64,000 nucleotides of DNA, taken from Methylobacterium sp. (GTDB lineage: Bacteria > Pseudomonadota > Alphaproteobacteria > Rhizobiales > Beijerinckiaceae). The first letter of the stretch is position 1, and the number at the start of each line of letters is the position of its first letter. The notes below the pieces were generated by a model. That model had not been told where the DNA came from, searched no databases, and saw nothing but the letters and a program-made list of their open reading frames with translations. This document shows, piece after piece, positions 44,302 to 52,254 of the stretch. The position numbers and the translations under genes were made by a program. The stretch is from contig JADCCN010000001.1 of NCBI GenBank assembly GCA_020252645.1, positions 1 to 64,000 on the forward strand, read 5' to 3'.

Positions 44302-45978
44302 ATGAATGCGATTGCGCGCCCCTGGCTGTCTCATTACCCGGATGCCGTGCCGACGGAGATCGACTTAGCGAGGCTGCCGACGCTGAATGTCCTGCTGGGC
44401 CAGAGCTTCCGCCAGTTCGCCGACAGGCCGGCCTTCATCTCCTTCGGCAAGACGCTGACCTTCTCCGAGATCGAGCGACATGCCCATGCCGTGGGCGGCT
44501 GGCTGCAGGCACAGGGCTTCGGGAAAGGCGACCGCGTCGCGATCATGATGCCCAATGTCATGGCCTATCCGGCGAGCCTCTTCGGCGTGCTGCTGGCGGG
44601 CTTGACCGTGGTGAACGTCAATCCCCTCTACACCGTCCGCGAACTTGTGCATCAGCTCAATGATTCCGGGGCCGAAGCCATCATCGTGCTCGAGAATTTC
44701 GCGCATGTGGTGCAGGATGCCCTGCCGCAGACGCGCGTGAAGAAGGTGATCGTCGCCCGCGCGGGTGATCTTCTGGGCTTCAAGGGCGCGATCGTTTCCT
44801 TTGTGGCGAAGCATGTGAAGAAGGTCGTGCCGGCCTGGTCCATCCCGAAGGCGGTGTCCTTCATGGAGGTGATTGCCGTGGGTGGCCGCGCGGGGCTGCG
44901 CCCGGTGGATGTGACCCTCGATGACGTCGCCTTCCTGCAATATACCGGCGGCACCACGGGCGTGGCGAAGGGCGCGACGCTGACGCACCGGAACGTTTCT
45001 GCGAATGTCGAGCAGGCCGATGCCTTTATCGGCTGGGCCATCCGCATCGAGCCGAACAACGTGATGGTGACGGCGCTGCCGCTCTATCACATCTTCGCGC
45101 TCACCTGCTGCTGCCTCTTCATGATGAAGATCGGCGCGGCCTGCCTGCTCATCGCCAATCCACGCGATATTCCGGGTTTCATCCAGATTCTCAAGGGCAC
45201 ACGTTTCACGCTGATGTCGGGCGTGAATACGCTCTACAACGCGCTGGCGAACCATCCCGAGATCAAGTCTGTCGATTTCTCGAGGCTGCGCTTCTCCGTG
45301 GCCGGCGGCATGGCCACCCAGCAGGTCGTGGCGCAGAAATGGAAGGCCCTCACCGGTTGCGCCATCGTCGAGGGTTATGGCCTTTCGGAAACCGCGCCGG
45401 TGGCCTCCATCAACCGCCCGGACATCAAGGAATTTACCGGCACGATCGGCTATCCGGTGCCATCCACCGATTTCGACCTGCGCGATGCCGAGGGCAACAG
45501 CGTGCCGATGGGGGAGCCGGGCGAGATCTGCATCCGCGGGCCGCAGGTGATGGCCGGATACTGGAACCGCCCGGAAGAGACCGCGCAGGTGATGACGCCT
45601 GATGGCTTCTTCCGTTCGGGCGATGTGGGCGTGCTGCAGCCCGATGGCCTGTTCAAGATCGTGGACCGCCTGAAGGACATGATTCTCGTCTCGGGCTTCA
45701 ACGTCTATCCGAACGAGGTCGAGGATGTGCTCGCCTCCCATCCCGGCGTGCTGGAGGTGGCGGTCATCGGCGTGGCGGATGCCCAGTCGGGCGAGGCCGT
45801 GGCGGCCTATATCATCAGGCGCGACCCGGAACTCACGGCGGAGAGCGTGAAGGCCTTCGCGCGCGAGAACCTCACGGCCTACAAGGTGCCGAAACTCATC
45901 CATTTCCGCGATGCGCTTCCGAAGACGCCGGTGGGCAAGGTGCTCCGCCGCATGCTGCGTGACGAGATGGTGACCTGA
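44302..45978 (+). CDS. fadD: Long-chain fatty acid-CoA ligase
   Basis: A 558-residue adenylate-forming enzyme that activates fatty acids to acyl-CoA at the membrane. The ATP/AMP motif YTGGTTGVAKGATLTHRN, the motif VEGYGLSETAP, the linker YPNEVEDVLASHPGV with DRLKDMILVSGFNVYP, and the catalytic Lys region TPVGKVLRRMLRDE are all present. The fatty acid chain length preferred is not evident. GGAGGATTGGA precedes the ATG. Confidence 0.9.
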   Translation: MNAIARPWLSHYPDAVPTEIDLARLPTLNVLLGQSFRQFADRPAFISFGKTLTFSEIERHAHAVGGWLQAQGFGKGDRVAIMMPNVMAYPASLFGVLLAGLTVVNVNPLYTVRELVHQLNDSGAEAIIVLENFAHVVQDALPQTRVKKVIVARAGDLLGFKGAIVSFVAKHVKKVVPAWSIPKAVSFMEVIAVGGRAGLRPVDVTLDDVAFLQYTGGTTGVAKGATLTHRNVSANVEQADAFIGWAIRIEPNNVMVTALPLYHIFALTCCCLFMMKIGAACLLIANPRDIPGFIQILKGTRFTLMSGVNTLYNALANHPEIKSVDFSRLRFSVAGGMATQQVVAQKWKALTGCAIVEGYGLSETAPVASINRPDIKEFTGTIGYPVPSTDFDLRDAEGNSVPMGEPGEICIRGPQVMAGYWNRPEETAQVMTPDGFFRSGDVGVLQPDGLFKIVDRLKDMILVSGFNVYPNEVEDVLASHPGVLEVAVIGVADAQSGEAVAAYIIRRDPELTAESVKAFARENLTAYKVPKLIHFRDALPKTPVGKVLRRMLRDEMVT

Positions 45979-46081
45979 GCTTGCGGGCGCGACGATAGCG
46001 CTCGCACGCGGATTTGATTTGTTCGATGCCGGGAGGCACCCTAACCTCGCGGCATTCTTTCGCGGGATCGTGAGGTCTGTC

Positions 46082-47038
46082 ATGCACATCATCCGCCGCC
46101 GCGGTTGGGAACTGCCCGAGAGCCGGGCCACGCCCGAGGGGATCGCGATGAATCGCCGGTCGCTCATGAAGGGCGCGGGCGCGGCGGGCCTGCTGCTGGC
46201 GGGTGGACGCGCGGCCCTCGCGAATGATCCGGCGCCGACCGACAAACTCCACCCCTATGTTCGCAACGCGGCCTATACCGTGGAGCGCGAACTCACGCCC
46301 GAGCGCATCACCTCGCGCTACAATAATTTCTACGAGTTCGGCACCACCAAGAACATCTGGGAGGAGGCGCAGGCGCTGAAGACGCGGCCCTGGACCATCA
46401 AGGTCGATGGCCTCGTGGAGCAACCCTTCGAGATCGGCATCGACGATCTCATCACGGCCATGCCGCGCGAGGAGCGCATCTATCGCTTCCGCTGTGTCGA
46501 GGCCTGGGGGATGACCGTACCGTGGTCGGGCTTTCCGATGAAGGCCTTCCTCGACCGCGCGAAGCCTTTGGGCAGCGCGAAATACATCCGCATCGAAACC
46601 TTTGTTGATCCGCGCATCGCACCGGGCCAGCGGCAGATCTGGTATCCGTGGCCCTATGTCGAGGGGCTGACCATCGCGGAAGCCGCGAACGAACTCGCCT
46701 TCCTCGTCACGGGCATCTACGGCAAGCCGCTGCCCAAGCAATATGGCGCGCCGATCCGCCTCGCCCTGCCGTGGAAATACGGCTTCAAATCCATCAAGTC
46801 GATCAAGCGCATCTCCTTCACGCAAGAGCGCCCGAAGAGCTTCTGGGAAGTGCTGCAGGCCGCCGAATACGGCTTCTGGGCCAATGTGAACCCGGAGGTC
46901 GCGCATCCCCGCTGGAGCCAGGCGACCGAGGAAGTGCTGGGCGAGAACCGCCGCATCCCCACGCAGCTCTTCAATGGCTATGGCGCCTATGTGGCCGACC
47001 TTTACAAGGGCTTTGAGAAAGAGCGCCTCTGGGCGTGA
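46082..47038 (+). CDS. msrP: Protein-methionine-sulfoxide reductase catalytic subunit MsrP
   Basis: A 318-residue periplasmic molybdoenzyme that repairs oxidised methionines. A twin-arginine signal (NRRSLMKGAGAAGLLLAGG, residues 24-42) directs folded export. The molybdenum-ligating cysteine is C138 in YRFRCVEAWGMTVPWSGFPM. Length matches the family. The haem-binding partner MsrQ is not adjacent, so its electron donor is encoded elsewhere or differs. Its cofactor would come from the moaD/moaE pathway near 12 kb. Confidence 0.93.
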   Translation: MHIIRRRGWELPESRATPEGIAMNRRSLMKGAGAAGLLLAGGRAALANDPAPTDKLHPYVRNAAYTVERELTPERITSRYNNFYEFGTTKNIWEEAQALKTRPWTIKVDGLVEQPFEIGIDDLITAMPREERIYRFRCVEAWGMTVPWSGFPMKAFLDRAKPLGSAKYIRIETFVDPRIAPGQRQIWYPWPYVEGLTIAEAANELAFLVTGIYGKPLPKQYGAPIRLALPWKYGFKSIKSIKRISFTQERPKSFWEVLQAAEYGFWANVNPEVAHPRWSQATEEVLGENRRIPTQLFNGYGAYVADLYKGFEKERLWA

Positions 47039-47434
47039 TCAGAACTCGCCTTCGACGACTTCGACATTGAAGTGGATGGTCGATACGTAGGGTTCGCCGC
47101 GATTGTTTATGGCGTTGAGCTGAACGGTGACCCGGTCTTTTCCGGTCTTCAGGCCGGATATGCGAACATTATCATAGCCGGTACGCAATTCACCCAATGA
47201 AAACTTGTCGACGACGGTAAATCCGCTACGATAGTTCGTGCTTCCTGTAAAAGCAAAACGGCACCACCGCTTGGTATCACTCTTGTCGAAGCGTCGAATT
47301 TTCCAGTCCAGCGTGATGGTGCAGCCTTGGCACAAGGTATGGAAGTGCTCCAATTTGCAGTTGGCAGCCTGAACATGAAATGTTCCCAATGCCAATGCCG
47401 CACCGACCAATATGGCCCTCGATACTTTGGTCAT
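47039..47434 (-). CDS. Low-GC secreted orphan protein
   Basis: A 131-residue protein with a clean signal peptide (MTKVSRAILVGAALALG...VQAA, about residues 1-24). The mature part has cysteines in NCKLEHFHTLCQGCTITLDW and RWCRFAF and a beta-rich C terminus (TVQLNAINNRGEPYVSTIHF). I do not recognise it. Base composition of this gene is clearly lower in GC than its neighbours, which suggests recent acquisition. An in-frame ATG at 47461 would overlap the LysR stop; 47434 is preferred with AGGAG ten bases upstream. Confidence 0.6.
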   Translation of the reverse strand: MTKVSRAILVGAALALGTFHVQAANCKLEHFHTLCQGCTITLDWKIRRFDKSDTKRWCRFAFTGSTNYRSGFTVVDKFSLGELRTGYDNVRISGLKTGKDRVTVQLNAINNRGEPYVSTIHFNVEVVEGEF

Positions 47435-47448
47435 CTTCAGGAAGCTCC

Positions 47449-48339
47449 TCAATACACCCATCTCTGTGCCTTGCTCACCATGAAATCCCGGAATACCTGC
47501 ACGCGGGCCACGCTCTTGAGCGATTCCGGGAAGACGAGATAGCAATCGAGCTGTGGCATCGTCTCGCTCTGCAAAAGCTGCACCAGCGGCGAGGATTGAT
47601 CAACCGTGTAATCCGGCAGAACCGCGATACCCGCGCCGCTGGCGGCCGCGTTCAGCAGTGCCGAGATCGAATTCACCACGAGCGCCGGCTGGCGCGGCTC
47701 GCGCCGCTCGCGCCCGGCCGTGCAATGCCAGTTCACATCGGCGAGATAGCTCGGGATGTCGCCGCCGAAGGCCACGAGGCGGTGCTCGTCGAGATCGGCC
47801 ACCACCTTCGGCGTGCCGAAGCGCTTCAGGTAATCCGGCGAGGCATAGACGTGGAAATGCACCGCGAAGAGCCGGCGGCGGATGAGATCCGCCTGCTGCG
47901 GCGCGCGCAGGCGCAAGGCCACATCCGCCTCGCGCATGGCAAGGTCAAGCTCGTCGTCGGTCAGCAGAACCTGCAGCTTGATATCGGGGTAGAGATCGAG
48001 AAACTCGCTGAGGCGCGGCGTGAGCCAGATGCCGCCCAGCGCCACATTGGCGGTGATCTTCAATTCGCCATTCGGCTTCTCGCGGCTATCCGTGAGGCTG
48101 AGGCGCGTCTGTTCGAGCTTGGAGACGAGTTCGCGCGCCGTGCGGAACAGCATCTCGCCCTGCTCGGTGAGCACGAGGCCGCGCGCATGGCGATGAAAGA
48201 GCGGCACGTCGAGTTCGCTTTCCAGCGCGGAGACCTGCCGCGATACCGCCGATTGCGACAGACCCAGCATCTCGCCCGCCCGCGTGAGGCTGCCGGCCTC
48301 CGCCGCCGCGTAGAAAATCCGGACGCGATCCCAATCCAT
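47449..48339 (-). CDS. LysR family transcriptional regulator
   Basis: A 296-residue LysR regulator. The winged helix-turn-helix (residues 1-60; MDWDRVRIFYAAAEAGSLTR, LGLSQSAVSRQVSALE) precedes a periplasmic-binding-protein-like effector domain (about 90-290). It lies 159 bases downstream of trxB on the same strand, an arrangement seen in other Hyphomicrobiales. The effector is unknown; a link to redox control of trxB is inference. Confidence 0.9.
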   Translation of the reverse strand: MDWDRVRIFYAAAEAGSLTRAGEMLGLSQSAVSRQVSALESELDVPLFHRHARGLVLTEQGEMLFRTARELVSKLEQTRLSLTDSREKPNGELKITANVALGGIWLTPRLSEFLDLYPDIKLQVLLTDDELDLAMREADVALRLRAPQQADLIRRRLFAVHFHVYASPDYLKRFGTPKVVADLDEHRLVAFGGDIPSYLADVNWHCTAGRERREPRQPALVVNSISALLNAAASGAGIAVLPDYTVDQSSPLVQLLQSETMPQLDCYLVFPESLKSVARVQVFRDFMVSKAQRWVY

Positions 48340-48498
48340 GCGGCACTCCAGCCCTGATTCGTGGACGCAGCATCGCTGCGCACGCAATCCCACTCTGCGA
48401 TTTTTGCAGAGCCTAGACCAGACTGCGCCCGTGAATGCAAGGGGCAAACCGAAATCCAGCTCGGATGGAGCGGATTTCAACGGCCTCCGCCGCCCGCA

Positions 48499-49461
48499 TT
48501 ATTCCGCCGCGATTTTCCGGGTTGCATTGGCGATGAGGAAGCGATCCGCCTCCAGCGCGGCCATGCAGCCGAGGCCGGCGGCGGTCACCGCCTGCCGGTA
48601 GGTATCGTCGGCCACGTCCCCGGCCGCGAACACGCCCGGAATATTGGTCTGCGTGGTGCCGGGAACGACCTTGATGTAGCCGTTCTCCTTCATCTCGACC
48701 TGGCCCCTGAAGAGCCCCGAGGCCGGCTCGTGCCCGATGGCCACGAACACGCCATGCGTTCTCAGCTCGGTCAGCGCGCCGGTGCGGGTATTCCTGAGGC
48801 GCAGATGGGTCACGCCCAGCGGCTCGGTGGTGCCGCAGATTTCGTCCACGGCATTGTCCCAGAGCACCGAGATGTTTTCTTTGGCAAAAAGCCGCTCCTG
48901 CAGGATGCGCTCGGCCTTGAAGCTGTCGCGGCGATGCACCACCGTCACGGTCTTCGCAAGGTTTGCGAGGTAGAGCGCCTCTTCCACGGCCGAATTGCCG
49001 CCGCCGACGACGATCACATCCTTGCCGCGATAGAAGAAGCCGTCGCAGGTGGCGCAGGCCGAAACGCCGAAGCCCTTGAATGTCTCCTCCGACGGGATGC
49101 CCAGCCATTTCGCCTTCGCGCCCGTCGCGATGATGAGCGTGTCGCAGGTATAGGTCGCGCCGCCATCGCCCTGAAGCGTGAAGGGCCGGCGCGTTAGATC
49201 AGCTGACACGATATGGTCGGACACCATCACCGTGCCGACATGCTCGGCCTGCAGGCGCATCTGCTCCATCAGCCACGGGCCCTGGATGGCTTCCGCGAAG
49301 CCGGGATAGTTCTCGACATCCGTGGTGATCATCAGCTGCCCCCCCGGCTCGAAGCCGGAGATCAGCATCGGCTTCATCATGGCGCGCGCGGCATAGATGG
49401 CGGCGGTATAGCCTGCCGGGCCGGAGCCGATGACGATGACCTTCGCGTGGTTCGCGCTCAT
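48499..49461 (-). CDS. trxB: Thioredoxin-disulfide reductase
   Basis: The 320-residue flavoenzyme passes electrons from NADPH to thioredoxin. FAD motif IVIGSGPAGYTAAIYAARA, the redox-active pair C136 and C139 (SACATCDGFFYRG), NADPH motif VIVVGGGNSAVEEALYL and the C-terminal FAD signature PGVFAAGDVADDTYRQAVT are all present. It follows the ELM1-like gene by 15 bases on the same strand. Confidence 0.96.
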   Translation of the reverse strand: MSANHAKVIVIGSGPAGYTAAIYAARAMMKPMLISGFEPGGQLMITTDVENYPGFAEAIQGPWLMEQMRLQAEHVGTVMVSDHIVSADLTRRPFTLQGDGGATYTCDTLIIATGAKAKWLGIPSEETFKGFGVSACATCDGFFYRGKDVIVVGGGNSAVEEALYLANLAKTVTVVHRRDSFKAERILQERLFAKENISVLWDNAVDEICGTTEPLGVTHLRLRNTRTGALTELRTHGVFVAIGHEPASGLFRGQVEMKENGYIKVVPGTTQTNIPGVFAAGDVADDTYRQAVTAAGLGCMAALEADRFLIANATRKIAAE

Positions 49462-49476
49462 GGTGAAACCCTGTTC

Positions 49477-50514
49477 CTAGTTTCGGCCTTGCCCGGCCTC
49501 ATGCGCGCGGAAGCGCCGGGCCAGTTCGACGGCGATGATCCCCGTCGCGTCGATCGGCTCATAGCTATAGCGTTCCGGTCGTCCCTGAAAGGGCCGGGCC
49601 GCGCCGGCCTCCACCAGTCCACGCCAGAATTCGTCAAGCTTGCGCGAGTTCCCCGTGAGGCGGAAGCCGAGCACCGGCCGTCCCGTGGCCACGGCCTCGC
49701 CCAGCATGTTGGTCGATTCCATCGTCACCAGCAGGGCATCGCTGCGGGCGAGCAGGGCGGGGTAGGGGTTTTCGCCCTGGCCATTCCAGAACCAGCCGCC
49801 GGTTTCGGCGCACAGAGTGGAAAGCGCGCGCGTGACATTCGCCGGCGTGCGGCGCGAGGGCGTGCCGGCAAGCCGCCAGCCTTCGCCGATCACCTGTCTG
49901 AGCTGCGAGATCAGCCGCGCTTCATCATCCGGCGAGAAACGGAAATCCTTCGAGGTTCCGCCCATCAGCAGGCCGAGGACCGGCCTGTCATCGGGCGTCC
50001 AGGGCGCGACCGCGCTCGCGAGCCGCTCCGGCGAGAAGCGATGCGGGGTCGTGAGCGTGGTCATGACATTCGGCCCGCGCAGCCGGTCATGCGCCGGCAC
50101 CCAGAGGAAGTCCGCCGTGCCGCTACCCGATCGCGGATCGCGCAGGAAGGCCGTGAAGATCCGCCCGCCACTCGCTCTTTTCAGATGCCGGATGTAGCTC
50201 GTCGCCCTGCGCCCCACGCCGATCGCGAGATCGGGGAAGGGTGGTGCCAAGGGCGAGCCCGCCACGCCCGGCGCCTCGCGCGGGTCAATCGGCCCCCAGG
50301 GCATCAGGGCCGCGAAGAGCTTGCGCGGCGCCACCACGCGGCTCTCCGCTTCGAGGCCCAGCCGCTCAGTGAGGCCAAGGCCCGGCGCAAGGTCGCCCAT
50401 CTTGCCATCCGTCACCAGCCAGACGCGCTTTCCCGCGAGGGCTTCCCGCGCTTCGGCCAGGGAACGGATTTCAGGGGATGGGGCCACACGAAACTCTCTT
50501 TCGCCAACGCGCAT
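49477..50514 (-). CDS. ELM1-like (mitochondrial fission ELM1 family) protein
   Basis: A 345-residue protein of the ELM1 family, named after a plant mitochondrial fission factor and widespread in alphaproteobacteria. Segments VWLVTDGKMGDLAPGLGL, LAIGVGRRATSYIRHLKRA, LGLLMGGTSKDFRFS and LLVTMESTNMLGEAVATGRP resemble nucleotide-sugar glycosyltransferase folds. The bacterial function is unknown; a role in envelope glycan synthesis is a guess from fold. It is 15 bases upstream of trxB. Confidence 0.85.
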   Translation of the reverse strand: MRVGEREFRVAPSPEIRSLAEAREALAGKRVWLVTDGKMGDLAPGLGLTERLGLEAESRVVAPRKLFAALMPWGPIDPREAPGVAGSPLAPPFPDLAIGVGRRATSYIRHLKRASGGRIFTAFLRDPRSGSGTADFLWVPAHDRLRGPNVMTTLTTPHRFSPERLASAVAPWTPDDRPVLGLLMGGTSKDFRFSPDDEARLISQLRQVIGEGWRLAGTPSRRTPANVTRALSTLCAETGGWFWNGQGENPYPALLARSDALLVTMESTNMLGEAVATGRPVLGFRLTGNSRKLDEFWRGLVEAGAARPFQGRPERYSYEPIDATGIIAVELARRFRAHEAGQGRN

Positions 50515-50605
50515 TATTGTTTCGCGCCGACGCCGCGTTTATCGTCGGAAAAGTCACGGCTTGTCCATCCGGGCGAGCGCGATTCGCCGTCGATCCGGGA
50601 GTGCC

Positions 50606-51085
50606 ATGACGCGCAGCCTTCAGCTTGACAGCCTCGACTGGAAAATCCTGGCCGAGTTGCAGGCGGATGGCTCGCTGACCAATGTGGAACTTGCCCGCCG
50701 CGTGGGGCTCACCCCGCCACCCTGCCTGCGCCGTGTTCGCGCGCTGCAGGAAGCCGGGCTGATCCAGGGCTACCGCGCGATGCTTGACCCTGCCTTGCTC
50801 GGCTATTCGGTCGTCTGCTTCGCCTTCGTGCAGCTCGCGAGCCAATCCGGCGCGGATCTCCAGGCCTTCGTGACCCGCGTCGCAAGCTGGCCGCAGGTGC
50901 GCGAATGCTGGACGATGTCCGGCGACATCGATTTCGTGATGAAATGCGTCACGTCCGATCTTCAGGCGTTCCAGAGCTTCGTGAACGACCTCACTACCAC
51001 GCCCAACGTGCGCAATGTGCGCACGGCCCTCACCCTCAGCAAGGTGAAGGACAAGGGCCTCGTGCCATTCGGGCCATCGTCCTGA
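50606..51085 (+). CDS. Lrp/AsnC family transcriptional regulator
   Basis: A 159-residue regulator. An N-terminal winged helix-turn-helix (LDSLDWKILAELQADGSLTN, VGLTPPPCLRRVRALQEAGL) is followed by the RAM/AsnC effector domain (about residues 65-150). It resembles Lrp-type activators that sense amino acids. Divergent from the ELM1-like gene with a 91-base spacer. Confidence 0.92.
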   Translation: MTRSLQLDSLDWKILAELQADGSLTNVELARRVGLTPPPCLRRVRALQEAGLIQGYRAMLDPALLGYSVVCFAFVQLASQSGADLQAFVTRVASWPQVRECWTMSGDIDFVMKCVTSDLQAFQSFVNDLTTTPNVRNVRTALTLSKVKDKGLVPFGPSS

Positions 51086-51147
51086 GGTGTTTGCCAGCGA
51101 AGCGGTCACTGGTTCGTCGGAAAAAATGCGAAGAATACGAAAAAGCT

Positions 51148-51225
51148 AGAGCGGTTTCCGATCTCACTCGATCAGATCGACCACTCTAGAGCATGATGTG
51201 CTTCCGTCTGAACACATCATGCTCT
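51148..51225. repeat. Palindromic repeat, modules D-A
   Basis: A D-type module (51148-51187; AGAGCGG start, CGATCTCACTCGATCAGATCG core, CACTCT end) directly joined to module A (51188-51225), which is identical in sequence to the 6-43 copy. It lies between the convergent Lrp and secreted-protein genes and gives the latter its TAG stop. Confidence 0.88.
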
Positions 51226-51703
51226 AACGGGCGATATCGCGCACCACCCAGTAGGCGAGCGCGCGCAACAGCGCATCCACCCGCCGCGCCTCGTTTCCCG
51301 GCCCGAAGCCGCCGGTGTCCGGCGCGGAGGTCACGAAGGCGCGCCTTTCCACCAGCACCCTGCCGCGCGAATCCAGCACGCGCGTCACACCCGTGATGGC
51401 ATCCGGCATGGGGCTGAAATCGTTGGTGGTGCCGAAAGGCATGCCGCCATCATGCGAGAGATAGATCTCGCGGATCACCAGTTCGAGCTGCGCGCCGGGC
51501 GGGAAGCCATCGGCTCCCGCGCGCGCCAGTTCGGTCGCGAGATAGCGCGGCAGGCCCTCCCGCACCATGCCTGCGGGCGAAACGCCGCTTTCCACCACCG
51601 CGCTGATGCGCGCGATGGGAGCTGCGGAAACCGGAGCGGCCAGCATCAGCGCCAGCGCAAACGCACCTGCGACTTTAGCGGAAAGCGACCTCGACCACCT
51701 CAT
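51224..51703 (-). CDS. Secreted hypothetical protein downstream of greA
   Basis: A 159-residue protein with a signal peptide (about residues 1-32, ending APVSAAP). The mature part has [20 protein letters not shown] and [20 protein letters not shown] but no motif I can name. GGAGG lies eight bases before the ATG at 51703. It overlaps the end of greA by 29 bases, so translation may be coupled. The TAG stop comes from repeat module A. Confidence 0.65.
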   Translation of the reverse strand: MRWSRSLSAKVAGAFALALMLAAPVSAAPIARISAVVESGVSPAGMVREGLPRYLATELARAGADGFPPGAQLELVIREIYLSHDGGMPFGTTNDFSPMPDAITGVTRVLDSRGRVLVERRAFVTSAPDTGGFGPGNEARRVDALLRALAYWVVRDIAR

Positions 51704-52148
51704 AGCTCTTGCCTCCACCCGGCGTGTTGACCTCGACGCTGTCGCCGACCTTCTTGCCGATCAGCGCCCGGGCGATGGGCGAGGAAATCGAAACGCGGCC
51801 GAATTTTACATCCGCCTCCAGATCACCCACGATCTGGTATTGCTTTTCTTCCTCGGTGTCCTCGTCCACGAGTTTCACCGTGGCGCCGAACTTCACCGTG
51901 CCTCCGGTCAATTTCGTCACATCGATGATTTCGGCGCGGCTGATGATGCTCTCGAGCTCCGTGATGCGGCCCTCGTTCAGCGACTGCGCTTCCTTCGCGC
52001 TCGAATACTCGGCGTTCTCCGATAGATCACCATGCGCGCGCGCCTCCTGGATCGCGAGAATGATCCGCGGACGCTCCACCGATTGGCGGTGCTTCAGTTC
52101 TTCTTCCAGGGCCCTGAAGCCCTTTCCGGTCATCGGAATGCGGTCCAT
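51675..52148 (-). CDS. greA: Transcription elongation factor GreA
   Basis: Rescues backtracked RNA polymerase by stimulating transcript cleavage. The 157 residues start [20 protein letters not shown]. The N-terminal coiled coil has the acidic tip [15 protein letters not shown] (Asp/Glu pair), followed by the FKBP-like C-terminal domain ([20 protein letters not shown]). It is downstream of carB on the same strand, with a terminator between. Confidence 0.95.
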   Translation of the reverse strand: MDRIPMTGKGFRALEEELKHRQSVERPRIILAIQEARAHGDLSENAEYSSAKEAQSLNEGRITELESIISRAEIIDVTKLTGGTVKFGATVKLVDEDTEEEKQYQIVGDLEADVKFGRVSISSPIARALIGKKVGDSVEVNTPGGGKSYEVVEVAFR

Positions 52149-52162
52149 CGCACCCTCCAGAG

Positions 52163-52199
52163 AAAAAAAATTTCGCCCCCGGGATTGTTCCGGGAGGCG
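52163..52199 (-). terminator. Intrinsic terminator downstream of carB
   Basis: On the minus strand CGCCTCCCGGA and TCCCGGGGGCG form a GC-rich stem with small imperfections around an ACAA loop, followed by AAATTTTTTTT. It lies between carB and greA and should limit read-through. Confidence 0.75.
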
Positions 52200-52254
52200 A
52201 TGAAGTTCCAGACGAAAGGGCCCGCATTCTTGCGAACCCGCCGATGGCTCGAGT

